Below are positions 1 to 14,269 of a DNA stretch of 64,000 nt, piece by piece; within the stretch, counting starts at the first letter, position 1; each line of letters opens with the position of its first letter. Source of the stretch: Aulostomus chinensis (lineage: Eukaryota > Chordata > Actinopteri > Syngnathiformes > Aulostomidae); contig JBBMOA010000015.1 in assembly GCA_037954235.1 (NCBI GenBank), positions 19,233,299 through 19,297,298 on the forward strand, written 5' to 3'. The notes beneath the pieces are model-generated. The model had not been told where the DNA came from. It made no database searches and was given only the letters and a program-made list of their open reading frames with translations. The position numbers and the translations under genes are program-made.

Positions 1-310
1 TGCCCTCTACCTGTGGGTCATTCTGCCAGACTCATTTTCCCTCTTGTGTCTGCTTTATCGCGTCCTCCTCATCGTCCGTCACATGAACGTCCATCATCAC
101 GGAATGTCTGGACAAGTAGTAAGAGCTGAAAGCTGATGGTCCTTGTGTCCTTGCTCTACACCTGTGTGTTTATTCAAAGACTTTGTGTGTCTCGTTAGCA
201 AAGATGAACCATTTGTCTGTCAGCCAAGTTGTCACGGCAACCTTGAGAACATCACCAGTCAGAAGCACCTTAATGTGACGTGGCATTGACTTCCAATAAC
301 CTCTCTCTCT

Positions 311-349
<39 letters not shown>

Positions 350-3300
350 CCCCCCCATCCTGCTCATCCAGACCTGACTGGACTTTTGCGTTTTCTTCTA
401 GATTTCTTTTCTTCTAACAGATAAATGGGACGTGTTAAACCACTGTAAAATTATCTCACATTTATCCTGAATTAGCACTGCAGTAGATTTCCATAGCAAC
501 TGGACTATAATCCTCATTCAGTTTTAGATTCTATTTAGGATACGACATTATCATGGAGTATAATCAGATTATTGAAATCCAGTCATACATAATTATGACA
601 TTGTGCGCAAAAGAAATTGTCACACATTCAAAATAGACATCCAGGGATGATAAGAAGACTGAAAAATATTTGTTACACAATTAGAAGTAATTGGCTGAGT
701 TAGCTAGCAGCTCATTTTTCATCTGTTGTCCCTGGCCAGGTAAGGAGTACCAGTACAAAATCAAGGCACTTCATAAGTTTCACATGAAAATTAAATTTAC
801 GGCCACAACTAATGATTACATTAATCATCCATCAATCGGCCAATAAAAAGTCAAGAAAATGACAAAGAAACTGCTGAGAATTTTCCATTTTTGTAGCTCT
901 CGCTGAATGAAATAGAATAAGTACAATCGGCGACTGATAGCAACATGTGCTGCTGCCCCAAGCCAAAGCTTCAAGTTGTGTGAAGAGGTGACGAGATTTG
1001 CGATCACCGAACAATGCGAGACGGTTGAAAACCGTTGAGGATGAACTCAGCTGCCTTATTCAGGATTCTTCTGGTGTTAAACTGCTTTCCGTTACTATGA
1101 TGTGACATTTTTGCATGCACAAACCTTGAAGCGCAGTACTCCGGAAACATGACGAATACGTGTATACTCACTTGGTTATGTCTGTTAGTGTCCTTACTAT
1201 GGATGCATGATACACTCCAGAAATGTAGCTGAGTAGGACCAAAGTATGAAAAAAAAAATGAACACAATTAACATTTTTACTTGTGTTAACAGCTGAAAAG
1301 TACTTAAATATACTACCTCTGGTACTTTAGTTGTGCCAGATGTAACCTAAAGTTAACTAAAGAGTGCTAAGGTACTTGCACTTGAGGTAAATACAAAGTT
1401 CCTGTGTTCACTGGCAGTGCAGCTCGTGTTCTAAATCAGTCCTCCAGGAGGTAGCAGTGGACTCACTGAGCCGGCACCTTTGATGAAGGCTGCATTCTTA
1501 ATGACCAGAGGCTGGAGGAACTTCAAAGATCATCAGCAAGGCCCTTTAAAAGATTCTCTTTCCTCTAATACAGTACCTGACTGTGGATATGAATGTGTGT
1601 GTGTATATGTGTAATATATATCTATATCTATATAAAATATTCCAAGCATGTAAGGGTGTGTAAAGTTCAGCCCATATGACAAGCCGCATCAGAAGATCTG
1701 AACATGTTCCCCGTAGGTTTCTAGTCGAATGAAAAGGAGAAGAAAGGAGGATGAGGGCTGAGAAGGGAGAGAAGAACACAAAGAGAGAGACAGACGGCAT
1801 GCAGGTTGAAGAGAGGAATGTTGTGATGAGGGTAACATTAGGAGGGGAAGTACAGCTATGTTTCTACCTCTCGGGGGGAGCAGAGTCCTGTGTGTGCGTG
1901 TGTGTGTGTGTTGGGCACAACCTGCCCTGCATACTGAGGACGAGGCATCATCCCTCCTCCCTGTCTCACTTGGCTTCCTTTAGGAGTGGAAATAAGCTGC
2001 TTTAAATCTACAACTGTCAGTCTGAACCATGGAGATTAGCTGGATCTCTGGGTGGAGTCTGCTCGCTGCAATCCACATTGTTATACCCTTGTGGTTTCTT
2101 TTCTTTTCTTTTAAATCTCACATTCCGAGCAACATAATTATCTTTTTTTTTTTTTTAATTTTTCACAACCCGTGCTGGCCTTGGAGACAGCCTAAGACAT
2201 TTTAGCTGTTGTATCATGTGACCACTGCAACCCACCTCTTCATCCTCACTACACGTTTGCTCCCCGGGGGTTCTCACATCAGTCGTCTTTCCTGTCACAA
2301 TCCTCCCCCCTCCCCATTTCTCTCGCTCTCTCTCATATCTGTGGGAGTTTTTCGCCCAGAACTGTCATGGGTGTCAAACCTGCTGCTGTTCACACTTACC
2401 TCGGCAGAGAAGCCGTCTACAGAAAGTCAGCCAAGTGTGTTGGTACGGCCTTAAACTGTAAATTAGAGACAGGAACGGCAGTGTGGGCACGTCGGTCTTA
2501 TCATTCCAATTTTATATATATACATGCAGGCTTTTGTGCTGTTTATGGTTGGAATAGTCTGGCCTGGTTATTTGCAGCGTTTTGTGAATATGCAGTGGAA
2601 CAAAATGAAGCCGCAACTGTGGAGCTGGACTGCATGTTAAGCAGCCTGGCTTTGGTCTTCTGTGTGTTTGTGTGCATGCGTTATGATGTGGGAACAAACT
2701 TGAAACCAACATAGTTTGGATATTTCTTCGTTTGTAGACATTTTGGCAGGCCTCGCAACTTAAACGGGCAATTTGAGGGTCTCGTTTTGGGCTTTAAAGT
2801 TAAGGTTAGAATTATGTTTTCGCAAGTACAAGGACAGGTCGCCACAGTTAGGTGAGGGGCAGTCATATGAATGTATAAGAGTAGTGGATCTGTCAGGGGC
2901 GATGCAGAACTCACTGGTTATGCCAGAGCTGACTATAGGCACCTACGTCTCACTGGAGGACGTTTCACCGGTTATTACGGTGAATTTTAGAATCATATCA
3001 TCACTCAGACAGTAAGCACCACGCTTACAGCACCCAAAAGTGTATTTTGCTTTTCAAGTACTGAGGCCACAAAGATGACATCACTTCTTTGTGATCCAGA
3101 ATGCAAAAAGAGCCTGCCACTTTTATTTAGCTTGGATATATCAGCTCCCCAAAAACCCATGGTATTCCACTGCTTTTTTTTTTTTTTTTTTACATCCAGC
3201 TGTATGCTCCGTATTCCACTTTGATTTGAGCTACAAACATACAAACTGACGCCTCTGGCACATTACGTTGAACTAACTTGTTCACATTTGTTCACAATGG

Positions 3301-3605
3301 AAGTGTTGGGTTTTTTTTTTTACAGCTCAAATCAAACTATTTGTCGATTACAGACCATACAAGTTGATAAAGAAAGCATGGATTATACTGGATGATGCCC
3401 TTGAGAGTTTGTGGAAGGACGTTTTTGGAATGTTTTGCTTCTCTTAGCGATCAGTCACCATAAACTAAAAATAAATGCCTTATAACTTTTTTTTATGATT
3501 ACTTGAAAAGCAAACCACACTTTTTTGGGGGGGGGGGGGGATGCAGCTTTTATTCTGTGTGAGCTGAGTGTTCGCGTTCACTGAATCTCTCTTCTCCCCC
3601 TACAG
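1..3605 (+). other. ABR intron (5' side outside window)
   Basis: No exon was recognised, although the previous DH exons should lie upstream. It contains a (CT)n/poly-C tract (301-357), a TA/TC-rich stretch (about 1610-1640), a short TG run (1890-1912), poly-T runs (about 2142 and 3174), a poly-G run before 3541, and two fragments of an unlabelled repeat family (3060-3165 minus, 3366-3470 plus). Confidence 0.7.
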
Positions 3606-3658
3606 CTCTCCTTTATAAACCCATTGACCGAGTGACCAGGAGCACCCTTGTCCTTCAT
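3606..3658 (+). CDS. abr: ABR exon, late DH domain (first exon in window)
   Basis: Begins after CCCCCTACAG and ends at CAT|GTAAGC. It starts with two bases of a split codon, then encodes [17 protein letters not shown], a conserved helix of the ABR/BCR DH domain. The preceding exon is not in the window, so at least 3.6 kb of intron lies upstream. Confidence 0.93.
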
Positions 3659-6600
3659 GTAAGCAGACACCGTCACTTTAAAGACTGCTTTACCCACATG
3701 GCAAAAAGCAAAACTTACACAGTTGCAGAACACTTTCAGTTTTTTGGAGAGTAGAATATAGACTTGTACAGATTACGTTTATCACACAACAGCATCCTCC
3801 TGGGGTCAGTTGTGCTCCTCTGGAAAACTAGCAATCAGGTAGAAAGCCTCGATGCGTCTACAGCGTGAGTGTGTTGCATAAATATGTTTGCATAACGCTA
3901 TGGAAATACCATACCCACGACATCCAGGACACAGTGTGTGTTTTTATCAAGGTCATGTTCTTGTCCTTCATGCAAACTCAGAAAAGAAAGGAGGAGAACC
4001 GGCAGCCTGCTGCTAAAGCCTCAGGCTGTCCCGTTCACGGCCCAGCTATACTGATGAAAGCAGCTTCAACAACTAGGCAATTCGATTTTCAGAGTTTACT
4101 TTAGGATTTGATTAGAAAGCTGTGCATAAAGAGATCAAATTAAATCAGAACTCCTGCTTATTCATGTGTGGATTTTTATTAAAACAAAAAAAAAGCTGCG
4201 CTTGAGGCCAAAATGACAATCGTCAAAAGTAAATATCTAGCTGCTTTTCCTAACTCACAACTGTCAAGAGTTATTTCTTTGTTTTAAAACTACAACAAGG
4301 ATCTGAGTGTCTGTATCTGTATTTTACCCTTCTTTTTTGTGCCTTTGATTTAGGATCTACTGAAACACACTCCTAAGGACCACCCAGACTTCCCCCTCCT
4401 GCAGGACGCCCTGCGGATATCTCAGAACTTCCTCTCCTCCATCAACGAGGAGATCGACCCTCGCAGGACCGCAGTCACCACACCCAAAGGAGAGGTGTGT
4501 TGAGTCTTTGAACCATACCTTGGCTAACCCTCATTGAGGTTCACAGCACAGACAATCACCTCCTTCCATCCATCCATTTTCTATACCGCTTTTCTATTAA
4601 GGGTCATGGGGGGGGGGGGGGGGGGTGGGGGCTAGAGCCTATCCCAGCTGACAGTGGGTGAGAGGACGGATCGCCAGTCCGTCACAGGGCCATCAGGAGA
4701 AATTAGAGGCTCAGTATCTTGCTCAAGGACACTTCAACATGGTCATGGAGATGTGTGAGGATTGAACCAGCAACCCTTCCGTTGCCAGACAGTCACTTTA
4801 CCTCTGAGCCGCCCCCAGTTACTGGAGTTTAAATCCCTAAAGAAGATGATTTCATTACGAAGACCAGAGCCTGGTGATGTATGTAGGAAAACAGCCAATA
4901 TTACGAGAGCTGTTAGTTTATATTTTTATTTTATCTCTGGCTGTCATTTCATCACTTCTCCCAAAACAGGATAAATTATCGTGGATTTGAACTGCATTTG
5001 AAGACCCTGCTTTCTTTATAGAATATATTTGATACGACAGTGAAAGTCAGAATTCTCTACAAGCACAGTTGCGTGCAAGTTATTCTTGCACTGCCTCCAT
5101 GTACATGTACAATACAAACAATGTGAAGGTCCAAATGAATTATGCACAAAAGCAATACTTCTCAAATGTTGCTTGAGGTCGTCTTGTTTTCTCCACGTCC
5201 TCAAACAACACAAAGTTGGGTGAGGTTCGCTTGATTGATATTGGTTTTCCTCTCAGGCTCGTCAGCTGGTGAAGGATGGCTTCCTGGTGGAGGTGTCAGA
5301 AAGCTCCCGGAAGCTCCGGCACGTCTTCCTCTTCACCGATCTGCTGCTCTGTGCCAAAATGAAGAAGACAGCAGTGGGGTGAGTCTACCTCACCCTTCTC
5401 TCTCTCTGTTTCTCTCCTCCTCCAGAAACAGTGGTTATTTGTTAACCACCAAGGGATCTAAACATGCACCTTTACACGTCCTGTCTGTTAGGACGATCCT
5501 CCTCACTGTGTTCCTGCCTCAGTGCTTTTTACTTTGTCATCAGCATCATCAGCCAGCTGAAAGTGAAAGCAGTACTTGACTAAAAACAATAGTACCTACT
5601 AGAAACGTTCTCTGTCCTCTTTGTCTTTACACACTAGAACCTGGTTCTGCCAACCCACAGCAGAGCGTTGAATCAGGATCAATCAAAAAAGACTCTGATC
5701 TCATAAGAGTTACAACACACTGCACCTATTAAGAGTTAAAATTCAGCTGGACATTTGAAGGAAATTGTTCATGAGCTTAAGGGGAAGTATGTTGGACTTT
5801 CTGTTTTATAAAAGACAATCTACGGTAGTGAGGTCCATTTACTAATAAGGCTTCTCAGGAGAAACGCCTCTTTGAGACCCTCCATGAAAACTGATTTTCC
5901 AGCGGAACTCTACGAACTGTGGAGGAGAGAATCAGGTCCATAACACACATCGTGACTGCGAGCTGAGCAGTAAACCCCCTCATCCAGCTGTTCTGCACAC
6001 CTCAGGAACAGGACACAACTCTAAGCAAGTCACAACAGTTGACAAACACACACACAAAAAACTTGAAGGCATTTAACCTCTGGAGTTCTGGAGCAGCCAC
6101 ACTTAGTAATAAGTGTTTGGACAAATGTGTCGTTCTGAGAGAATGTTGTTGGTGTCTGTCTGACTGTTTGTGTGTGATGCTTGATTGAGGAGTGTGACAA
6201 ACATCCTCCTACCAGCTGCTGCTCTGCTGATTGGCTCTGATTTAGTTTACATTAATCATTTGTCATTTGCAGCCACATCTCTCTTGGAGAAAGACAAAAG
6301 GTTACCATGACTACCAGATCTGTAACTCGGACCATTATGGTCAAGATTGTTATCCTAGTATGTGGCCGCCAGGCAACACACAATCTGAAAAATTCAATCA
6401 CAGAGGACCTTTAATCTCACTGAATCCTGCGATTGTCTCTCTTCTATTGACTTTGACTTTGCCGCCATGTTTCATTTCCTGGAAAGAGATTTTGCCCATA
6501 TCTCTTAATATATAGCAGACCTTTCTGTTTTCCACAACAGACTGTAGACAGGATTTAGTTATATTCTACCCCCCCCCCCCCACACACACACACACACCAC

Positions 6601-9542
6601 AGTGAACACTAACATTGTTTTTTGTCAGTGTCACGAGGATGTTTGATTTTTACAATGCTGTCTTCACACCACACTGCAGTGCCTGATGAAATATTCCGTT
6701 ACAAGCAAAGATTTGCAGAAATTACACTAAAAATACATGAATCATGGCAGTTCATTTTTGCAATTGGATTCAACTGGATTGAGTAGTGACAGGTTTGTTT
6801 ATTTTCATTTTGGTAGCTTTGTGTCATCAACTGATGTGGTGGCTTGATTAAAAAAAAAGGAAGGATTTATTGCATGAATCTGTGACTAAACATGTTTTGT
6901 CATCTGTCTGTCTGCAGTCGTCACCAGCAGTACGAGTGCAAGTGGTACATCCCTCTTGCAGACTTGATGTTCCAGACCCTGGATGACTCAGATTCTTGCC
7001 CGAGCATCCAGGTCCTGCCCGAGCACGAGATTGAGGAGATGAAGATCAAGATTTCAGTCTTGAAGAGTGAAATCCAGAAAGAGAAGGTAAACCTGTTACC
7101 TAGTCGATGGGAATAGGGCTCCATTAGCCTTAAACTAAACATACGTGTCTGGGTCTTTTGCATTCAGTAGTCACAAGGAAGTGAAGCTGTGACAAAAACA
7201 TGTCTCAGGGAGCTCAAGGCACAGATCAGTGAGGACTTGAAAGGCAAAGAACCTTTTTGGCTGAAATATTCTTTGGAGCAAATGAGCAGTTGTTCCTCAA
7301 ATGAACATAAAGTTCGTGAGGAAAATCATTTTCTCTCATACAGGTGAAAACAGCAGAATATTTGTGATCGATTTAGTAGCGGCGGCACGGTGGTGCAGTG
7401 GTCAGCACTGTCGCCTCACAGCAAGAAGGTTCTGGGTTTGAGCCCCAGCTCAATCTTTCTGTGTGGAGTCTCCATGTTCTCCCTGTTCCTGTGTGGGTTC
7501 TCTCTGGTACTCCAGCTTCCTCCCACAGTCCAAAGACATCAAGAGGGGACGAGGCTGATTGATACTCTAAATTGACCGTAGGTGTGACTGTGAGAGTGAA
7601 TGGTTGTCTGTCTATGTGTTGGCCCTGGGATGGACTGGTGACGTGTTCAGGGTGAACCCCACCTCTCACCTGAAAGCTGCTGGGATAGGCTCCGCCCCCC
7701 ACTACCCTTAACAGGATAAGAGGTAGAAGATGGATGGATGGATGGATGGATGATTTAGTAGCTTTAAATATTACTAGGGCTGTAAATACTGTATATTAGA
7801 AATTAAACTAAATGCATGATTTGGAATGAATTCATCTTAATTAATCATATTACTCAATTTTGGCAATGAAAAGCATTTGAAATATTTCACTTAATATAGA
7901 GTTTCATAAATGTAAGAATAAATGAATACATAAACTTTAGAGGTTACGATCTTCTTCTTCTTCTTCTTCTCCTACTTCTCTTCTTCTTCTTCTTCTTCTT
8001 CTTCTTCTTCTTTTGCTTCTTCTTCTTCTACTTCTTTGCAATATTCTAGACACAGCCAAGATGTGTTGCTTCCCTCCACTGGTTACGTGGAGCTATAGGT
8101 TTATAAGCTAAATGTACAAATGGATTCAAGGGGCAAGGGTGCCATTAATTACATTAATTTTCATTGTAAATGATGAAACAACATGGATAGGTTATTTTGA
8201 CAGTCCTAATTACATAACATGGCATGAGTGCATGAGAGCACGACTAGTGTTTGTTCTTATATCAACTCTTTATTTGGTACCTTTTAAGATTTTGGTGTAA
8301 TTAGCAGGCTGAAGCCTCTCCCCTCTGTGCAAACACACACACACACCCTCTGTTCCTTCTCTTTTATCACAGCTGGGGTTTTCAAACCACAGTGTACTGT
8401 GTTTTGGCTGGTTTCCTGAGTGAGGTCTTTAATTATATCCTATTGAGAGCTCACCTGAAATGTCTATTTTGGTTCACTATGAAAAGGAGCAGGGGGGAGG
8501 ACTTTACCTCAGTCAGTATTCAAACACAGTTTTCACTGGCTTTTCATTCGAGGTCAAATATCTTTCAGTCAGTTTAGACACCAGCAAGTCACGTCTCATG
8601 CTTAACAGGTCCAGAGGATTACCACAAATATTGCAGGTGCAAGTTTAAAAAAAAAAAAAAACTTTAAAAAATCTCCTGCTCCTTTTGGAGATGGCAATTC
8701 GATACAACTCACACTTCATTGTCATGTTATGAATTTTTATATGCTCACTGTGACTGTGTAGTAGGTCAGCGGGCGTACAATAAGAGTCAGGAGATTTCAA
8801 ATTTTGAATGGACTGTACACACACGTAAACACAAGATTGAAGTTCTGTTTCCAGAACACTCTCCCCTGATAGTTGTACCTTGCTGGAAGGACTGTAATCG
8901 TCTCCTGTTGAACTCAGTAAATATTAGTCACACCTTTGTTTGTTAGGTCAGGACAAGCATCAACATATCATGTGTAGAACAACTGCCCCTTGAGAGATGT
9001 ATCATACAAATATAAAACCCTCAAACTGAGGAAACAACAGCAGAAATGTACAGTAATCCACCCTGTTGAGAGAAACTGAGTTCCTGTTACAGCCTCCCAC
9101 TGGGGGCACGTCCAGAGGCCACGGCTGGTATATGGAGTCACAGGAGAGATCCTTCTGATAGTACCCAGACTGTGACTCACAGCTTCCTGGTCAGGCTGGG
9201 AGGATGTGTGTATTTGTTTTACTTCAGTGTCTGCCAGGAGCTGAGATCCTTGAATTACATATTAATTTCAGGGGCTTAGCTACAGACTTTCCTGGAAAAT
9301 AGGAAAAGGGCCACTCGAAGCTGATAAGAACTTGTCAGTAATGATGAATGATCTTGTTTGTAATTTGAGGAGGAAAATATCTTGGGCTTACAGTAAATGA
9401 GTGTACATGAGACCAAAAAAGATCAGTTTTATCTAAAAAAAAAAACCTTGAAAAGTTGCATATCAGTGTTATTTTTCTACTCAATACATGTTTCTCTATA
9501 TCATCTTCGCATACTTGCAGCTCTAAATAAATGTGTTTTCAC

Positions 9543-9635
<93 letters not shown>

Positions 9636-10777
9636 AGAAAGCACCAAAGGGTCAGAGCCGTGTGGATCGTCTGAGGAAGAAAATGAATGAGCAGGAGTCG
9701 TGGCTGCTCCTGCACTCTCCCACTATCCCTTTCCGCATCCACAACAAACATGGAAAGGTAACGGTTGCCGTTTACATGCAGCTGCATGGAACAGCTGTCA
9801 CCACGAGAGGGAGACACACACCTTTAAAAAAAAAAATCAATCTTTTTCTTTTTAAATGGACTGCACTGCAGCATGTAAGGGGATGTTTCGATTTTGAATT
9901 TGCAGTTTCTTCCTGTGAAAATGCCCCTTGATGAATTAAAGTTTGTTTTCTGTGTATCTCCAGAGCTACCTCTTCCTGCTCTCCTCTGATTACGAGAGGT
10001 CAGAGTGGAGGGAAAGCATCCAGAAGCTCCAGAGAAAAGGTATCTCTGGCTTGAATAGAAGACACTTCTGTTACATGTTTTAGTTGTATTATTTTTTTTA
10101 GTCTCTGACCCCCTTCCCACTCTCAAGGGCCTTTTGTACTCGCAAGGCCATCATTGTCTTTACAGATTTTATTTTTTTTGCCTTGCTTGGTAAAATAAAG
10201 GTTAGAGAAATCAAATAAATTGCTTTATAAAGTGAAAGCAAGACTGTAGCTGTGGTTTTTGTGTGTTTTTCAGACCTTCAGGCATGTGTATTAAGCTCTG
10301 TAGAACTCCAAGTCCTGACCAGCTCCTGTTTCAAGCTCCGAACCGTCCACAACATTCCTGTCACCAGTAATAAAGATGGTAGGAAATACAATACATTTTT
10401 TTATTCTCCTATCTTTGAAAGCTTTGTCTTGCCTTGTCCTTTTTTTCCCCTCAGTCAACACACTCTCCCGCTGCATCCTCCGCTCTGCTTTAAATTCACG
10501 CAAGTGCCCATTACATTCTCAGCACCAAAAAGCCACATAATGAGAGAGGGGGGCCGAGCAGGAGAGAATCTAGGTTACAATATGTTTCTCATCTAGCTTC
10601 TAGCAGTCACAATGCCACGCAGTGTGTCGACGGTGGCCTGCGCTCAGCTCTCCTGTTTGTTTTTGCTTCAAATCTTCACATTGTGCTGCTTACAGAGGCT
10701 GGTAGTGACATTAAAGCCATCTGGCTGACCTACTCTCATCTCCCTGAAATGGCACGAGGTTCTCTCCTGCGTGCACG

Positions 10778-10812
<35 letters not shown>

Positions 10813-12452
10813 GCACACCCACCCACACGCACTGTTTCACATACTGTTTTCATCTTTCTGGATCAGACAGAAATCCATATTCACCTCTTATACAGTGGGC
10901 CGGCGATGAAACTGGGCCCCTGTTTTGACAACTGATACCTCTGAAGTGGCGATCATAGAGAATCTTGGTTTTTAGTCACTATTTGACTTTCTGGAGGGTC
11001 AGGAAGGGGTCCTCACTGTCATTGCTTTTACCGTAGCACTCAACTCCCTTGATGTCAGCTGTCAGTCAAACAGATGTGCTTTTTTTTTTTTTTTTTTTTA
11101 ATATCTCAAACGTACACACACCAATTCCAGGTCAATGCAAGCGTAAAAGCCTTCATAGTCAACAGTTAATAGTTAACACATAAAGTTTTATGCTGCACTC
11201 TGTGGTTCCATTACGTTTTATTAAAACAGTGTAAACAAAACAAAACAAAAAATGCTGTTTGAGGGTTTCTGGGCATTCAAGGCTCATGAAGGCCGATCTT
11301 AGTCAACTGTGGGTCACACACACACACACACACCTCTTACATCACTTCACATCAAAGAAGCAGTGGACACATTCATCGTTACAGGTATCATTACAAAAAA
11401 TATGTTGACCTTTTAACGGAACCCCTAGTGGAATAGCGGCAGATCCACGTCTGATGTCTTCATTTTAAAATGTTCCAAAGCAGATGTTGAATGATTCGCA
11501 TGTGTGTGACATTAAAATAAAACCTGATTATACGCCTGTTTGTGCACACAGCCCATGTTAATACTTCATTCTGTGGCGAAGATGGAGGTGTGTGAGGAGA
11601 TATTTGGAAGCGGAACATCAAATTTGAACCAACAATCCTCAAACAAAGAGTTGGTTCTTTACTTTACAGTCCTAATTGGATGATACTCAAATATATATTT
11701 CATGGATATCAAATCAAAAACATGTCTCTTTCTCATTTCTTATTCTCTGTTCAGAGCATTTTGAGTTTTCACATGACTCAACATGACAAGATTTCTTTTC
11801 ATCCATATTTATTCTGAATAAATCCTGATCTCAATGTCCTTGATTTTTTTTTTTTTTTGCAGACTGAATTTATTTATTTCCTTTTTTAACTTCCCACTGT
11901 CTCATCTCCTTAATGTCCACCATATTTCTCTCATAGGTTTGCTACTGAATTAATATTTTACAAATGCAGACCTTGCAGTAATGTGGCGTCTGCGCACACC
12001 CTCATTCCCTTTTCTTAATTAAACTGCTCTCCAAACAGGAAAAGCTCCACCAATTATCATCCAACTTTGTCCTGATCATCGATTGTGTGCGGTTTTTCGT
12101 GTAATCCTCCGGCTGAATGCTGAGATGTGCTTTTTTTTTTAATCATTAGCCTCCACTCCAGAAACATTTCTTGGATGCATGCTAGGTTTTCCCATCAGAC
12201 TGCTTCAGCCTGCTACACTGAGCCCTGGTTAACCACTCCCTACTGGTTCATGGAGAATGCATTTCTACTGGTGCACAAGTGCAGAATGTTACATTCTGTT
12301 GAAATAAATTGACAAAATGTTCAGTTGTATTGCTGCTTGCTCTGACAGTTTCAGAATCATCATCAAAATATATTTTGAAGCATTTAAGCGAAATACAGCA
12401 ACCTGAATCTGGCCAGGCGGACTCAGTCAGGCTTGTATGAACTCATTTGGAG

Positions 12453-12487
<35 letters not shown>

Positions 12488-12686
12488 GGGGGGGTTAACT
12501 GTTCAGGAAGGTTCAATTGACTCTCTGCTGATTTACACTTACCTTTTGTCCAGTTGAACAAGTGAGCCATTCTGCTTGATTTTGTTCGTAAATTTTTCTA
12601 GCGAGCCGATATGTGTTGAAACAGTGCCCCGGCCCCCACAGCTTGTCTCTCGACCTATGACCCACTACTTCTTATAAAGTAAACAG

Positions 12687-12720
<34 letters not shown>

Positions 12721-14233
12721 CCATGATGAGAGGTGCACAGTAGGAGTTCAGATAGAGACCAGCTGGAAATGGAATGTTTTTGTCCTGGACGATATCGCCT
12801 CGCTGCTTTCTACTTTAATTGAGTCATGATTACTTATCTCATATTAGTTAAGGGTTTTCTTTTCTTTCCTTTAGTTTATTATCTATCAAGTTTGCTCATA
12901 ATATGAAAGAAGCAGATATCCATCGGTCAAAGCTGAAGCTTTGAAGCCTCTCCTTGTGTATCACACACACTCATAGTTAACCCCTGTGCTAGCTGCCTCC
13001 TACAAGAGCTCCAAACACTGCAGCCCTCCATCAGAGTTTATTTACCAGGAAACACCGGAGATTCACAGACCTCCACCAAAGCAAGTGTGTCTCTCCGTGA
13101 GGTCTCTGTTGGGCAACCCAAAAACATGCACCCAGTTGCACGCAAGCTCAGTTTTTACAGCAAAAAACAATGCTGGTTGATGTGATACAGATCTGAAGAG
13201 TAAGAGCAACATAGATACCTGATATTCGTGCTGAAACTGACAATAGCTGGGTGTCGACTTGTCTTCAAGTTTTGGCTGATGTCATTACCAGTTTAATGTG
13301 TCTCTTCTCAAAAGCATTCCAAGGGGATGATGATGAAAATTCAGTTTGTCATCAGTTTAAATATCTTCACCTACTTAAAATAATTGCCTGTCATTTTTTT
13401 TGTGTCTTAAACACCTCTTGATTATGTTTTGTCTCCAGTTTTTTGTGTTTTCTGTAAAACCTGAAAAAATGACCCAGGCGATAATTATGAGAAGGTGACG
13501 ATATGTGAAATGAGGGTCCTCAAAGAGACAATTGGGCTACGCAGTATTAACCTTAAATGATGTGTAATGGGATCTGTTTATGTGGCTCTTTTCCACGTTA
13601 ACAGCATTCAGTATTGTCTCATCCGCCCATTCACATCGTTACACACATGCAGACAGGTATAAACAGATGGTGGAAGGTACCAATCGGGAGCTTCAGTATC
13701 TTGCTTGATCACGCTCACACCTCCTCCAACACTCAAATATCTGAGCCCCCAAATCAGAGTGTGAATCCGGCGTCAGCCTGTGAAATTACATTTCTTCAGC
13801 ACAGTGTTGAAGGTGTGTGTTCAAGAGGAATGGATACAGGAGGACTGTGTGTTTAACTGTGTAGAAGAATCTTCCACTGACTTGTAACTGATTCAGACAG
13901 AGTACCTTTATTATACTGGGGCTAACTGAGTTGGGATCTTATGTTCCAGATGAGGAGACTCCTGGCCTGTACGGCTTTCTGCATGTGATCGTCCACTCTG
14001 CCAAAGGATTCCAGGAGTCCGCCAGTAAGTCATTCTCTTCCTTACCATACAGTACTTGTGCACGTGCCCTGGCTCTGTGCACCCTTCCAAAACAGTCTGC
14101 TAGGAGGTGTACTCCAAGAACACACGACCCAATCAATCACTGCATTCTGCACATGCCGTTTCTATCGTGCAACAGCCGCAAGATGGCCAGATGGATGAAG
14201 GAGTTGACAGAGAAGAGACAGAGAGAGAGAGAC

Positions 14234-14269
<36 letters not shown>

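Larger units (their letters stand above)
7087..9544 (+). other. ABR intron with SINE, TTC repeat and repeat fragment
   Basis: Besides the SINE and TTC repeat it holds an unlabelled-family fragment (7102-7196), a short CA run (about 8333-8345) and poly-A near 8650. No exon was recognised. Confidence 0.6.

Noticed and set aside
1..3605. Upstream ABR DH exons
   Set aside because: No stretch reads as the expected DH segments in any frame, so they must lie left of the window.
7373..7702. Open frame on the minus strand of the SINE
   Set aside because: The same peptide appears at the 60,896-61,267 copy because both are SINE-B. It is repeat sequence, not a gene.
9397..9690. Open frame with a long Cys-Val run through the TG array
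   Set aside because: Translation of a microsatellite. The real coding sequence there is the ABR exon in another frame.
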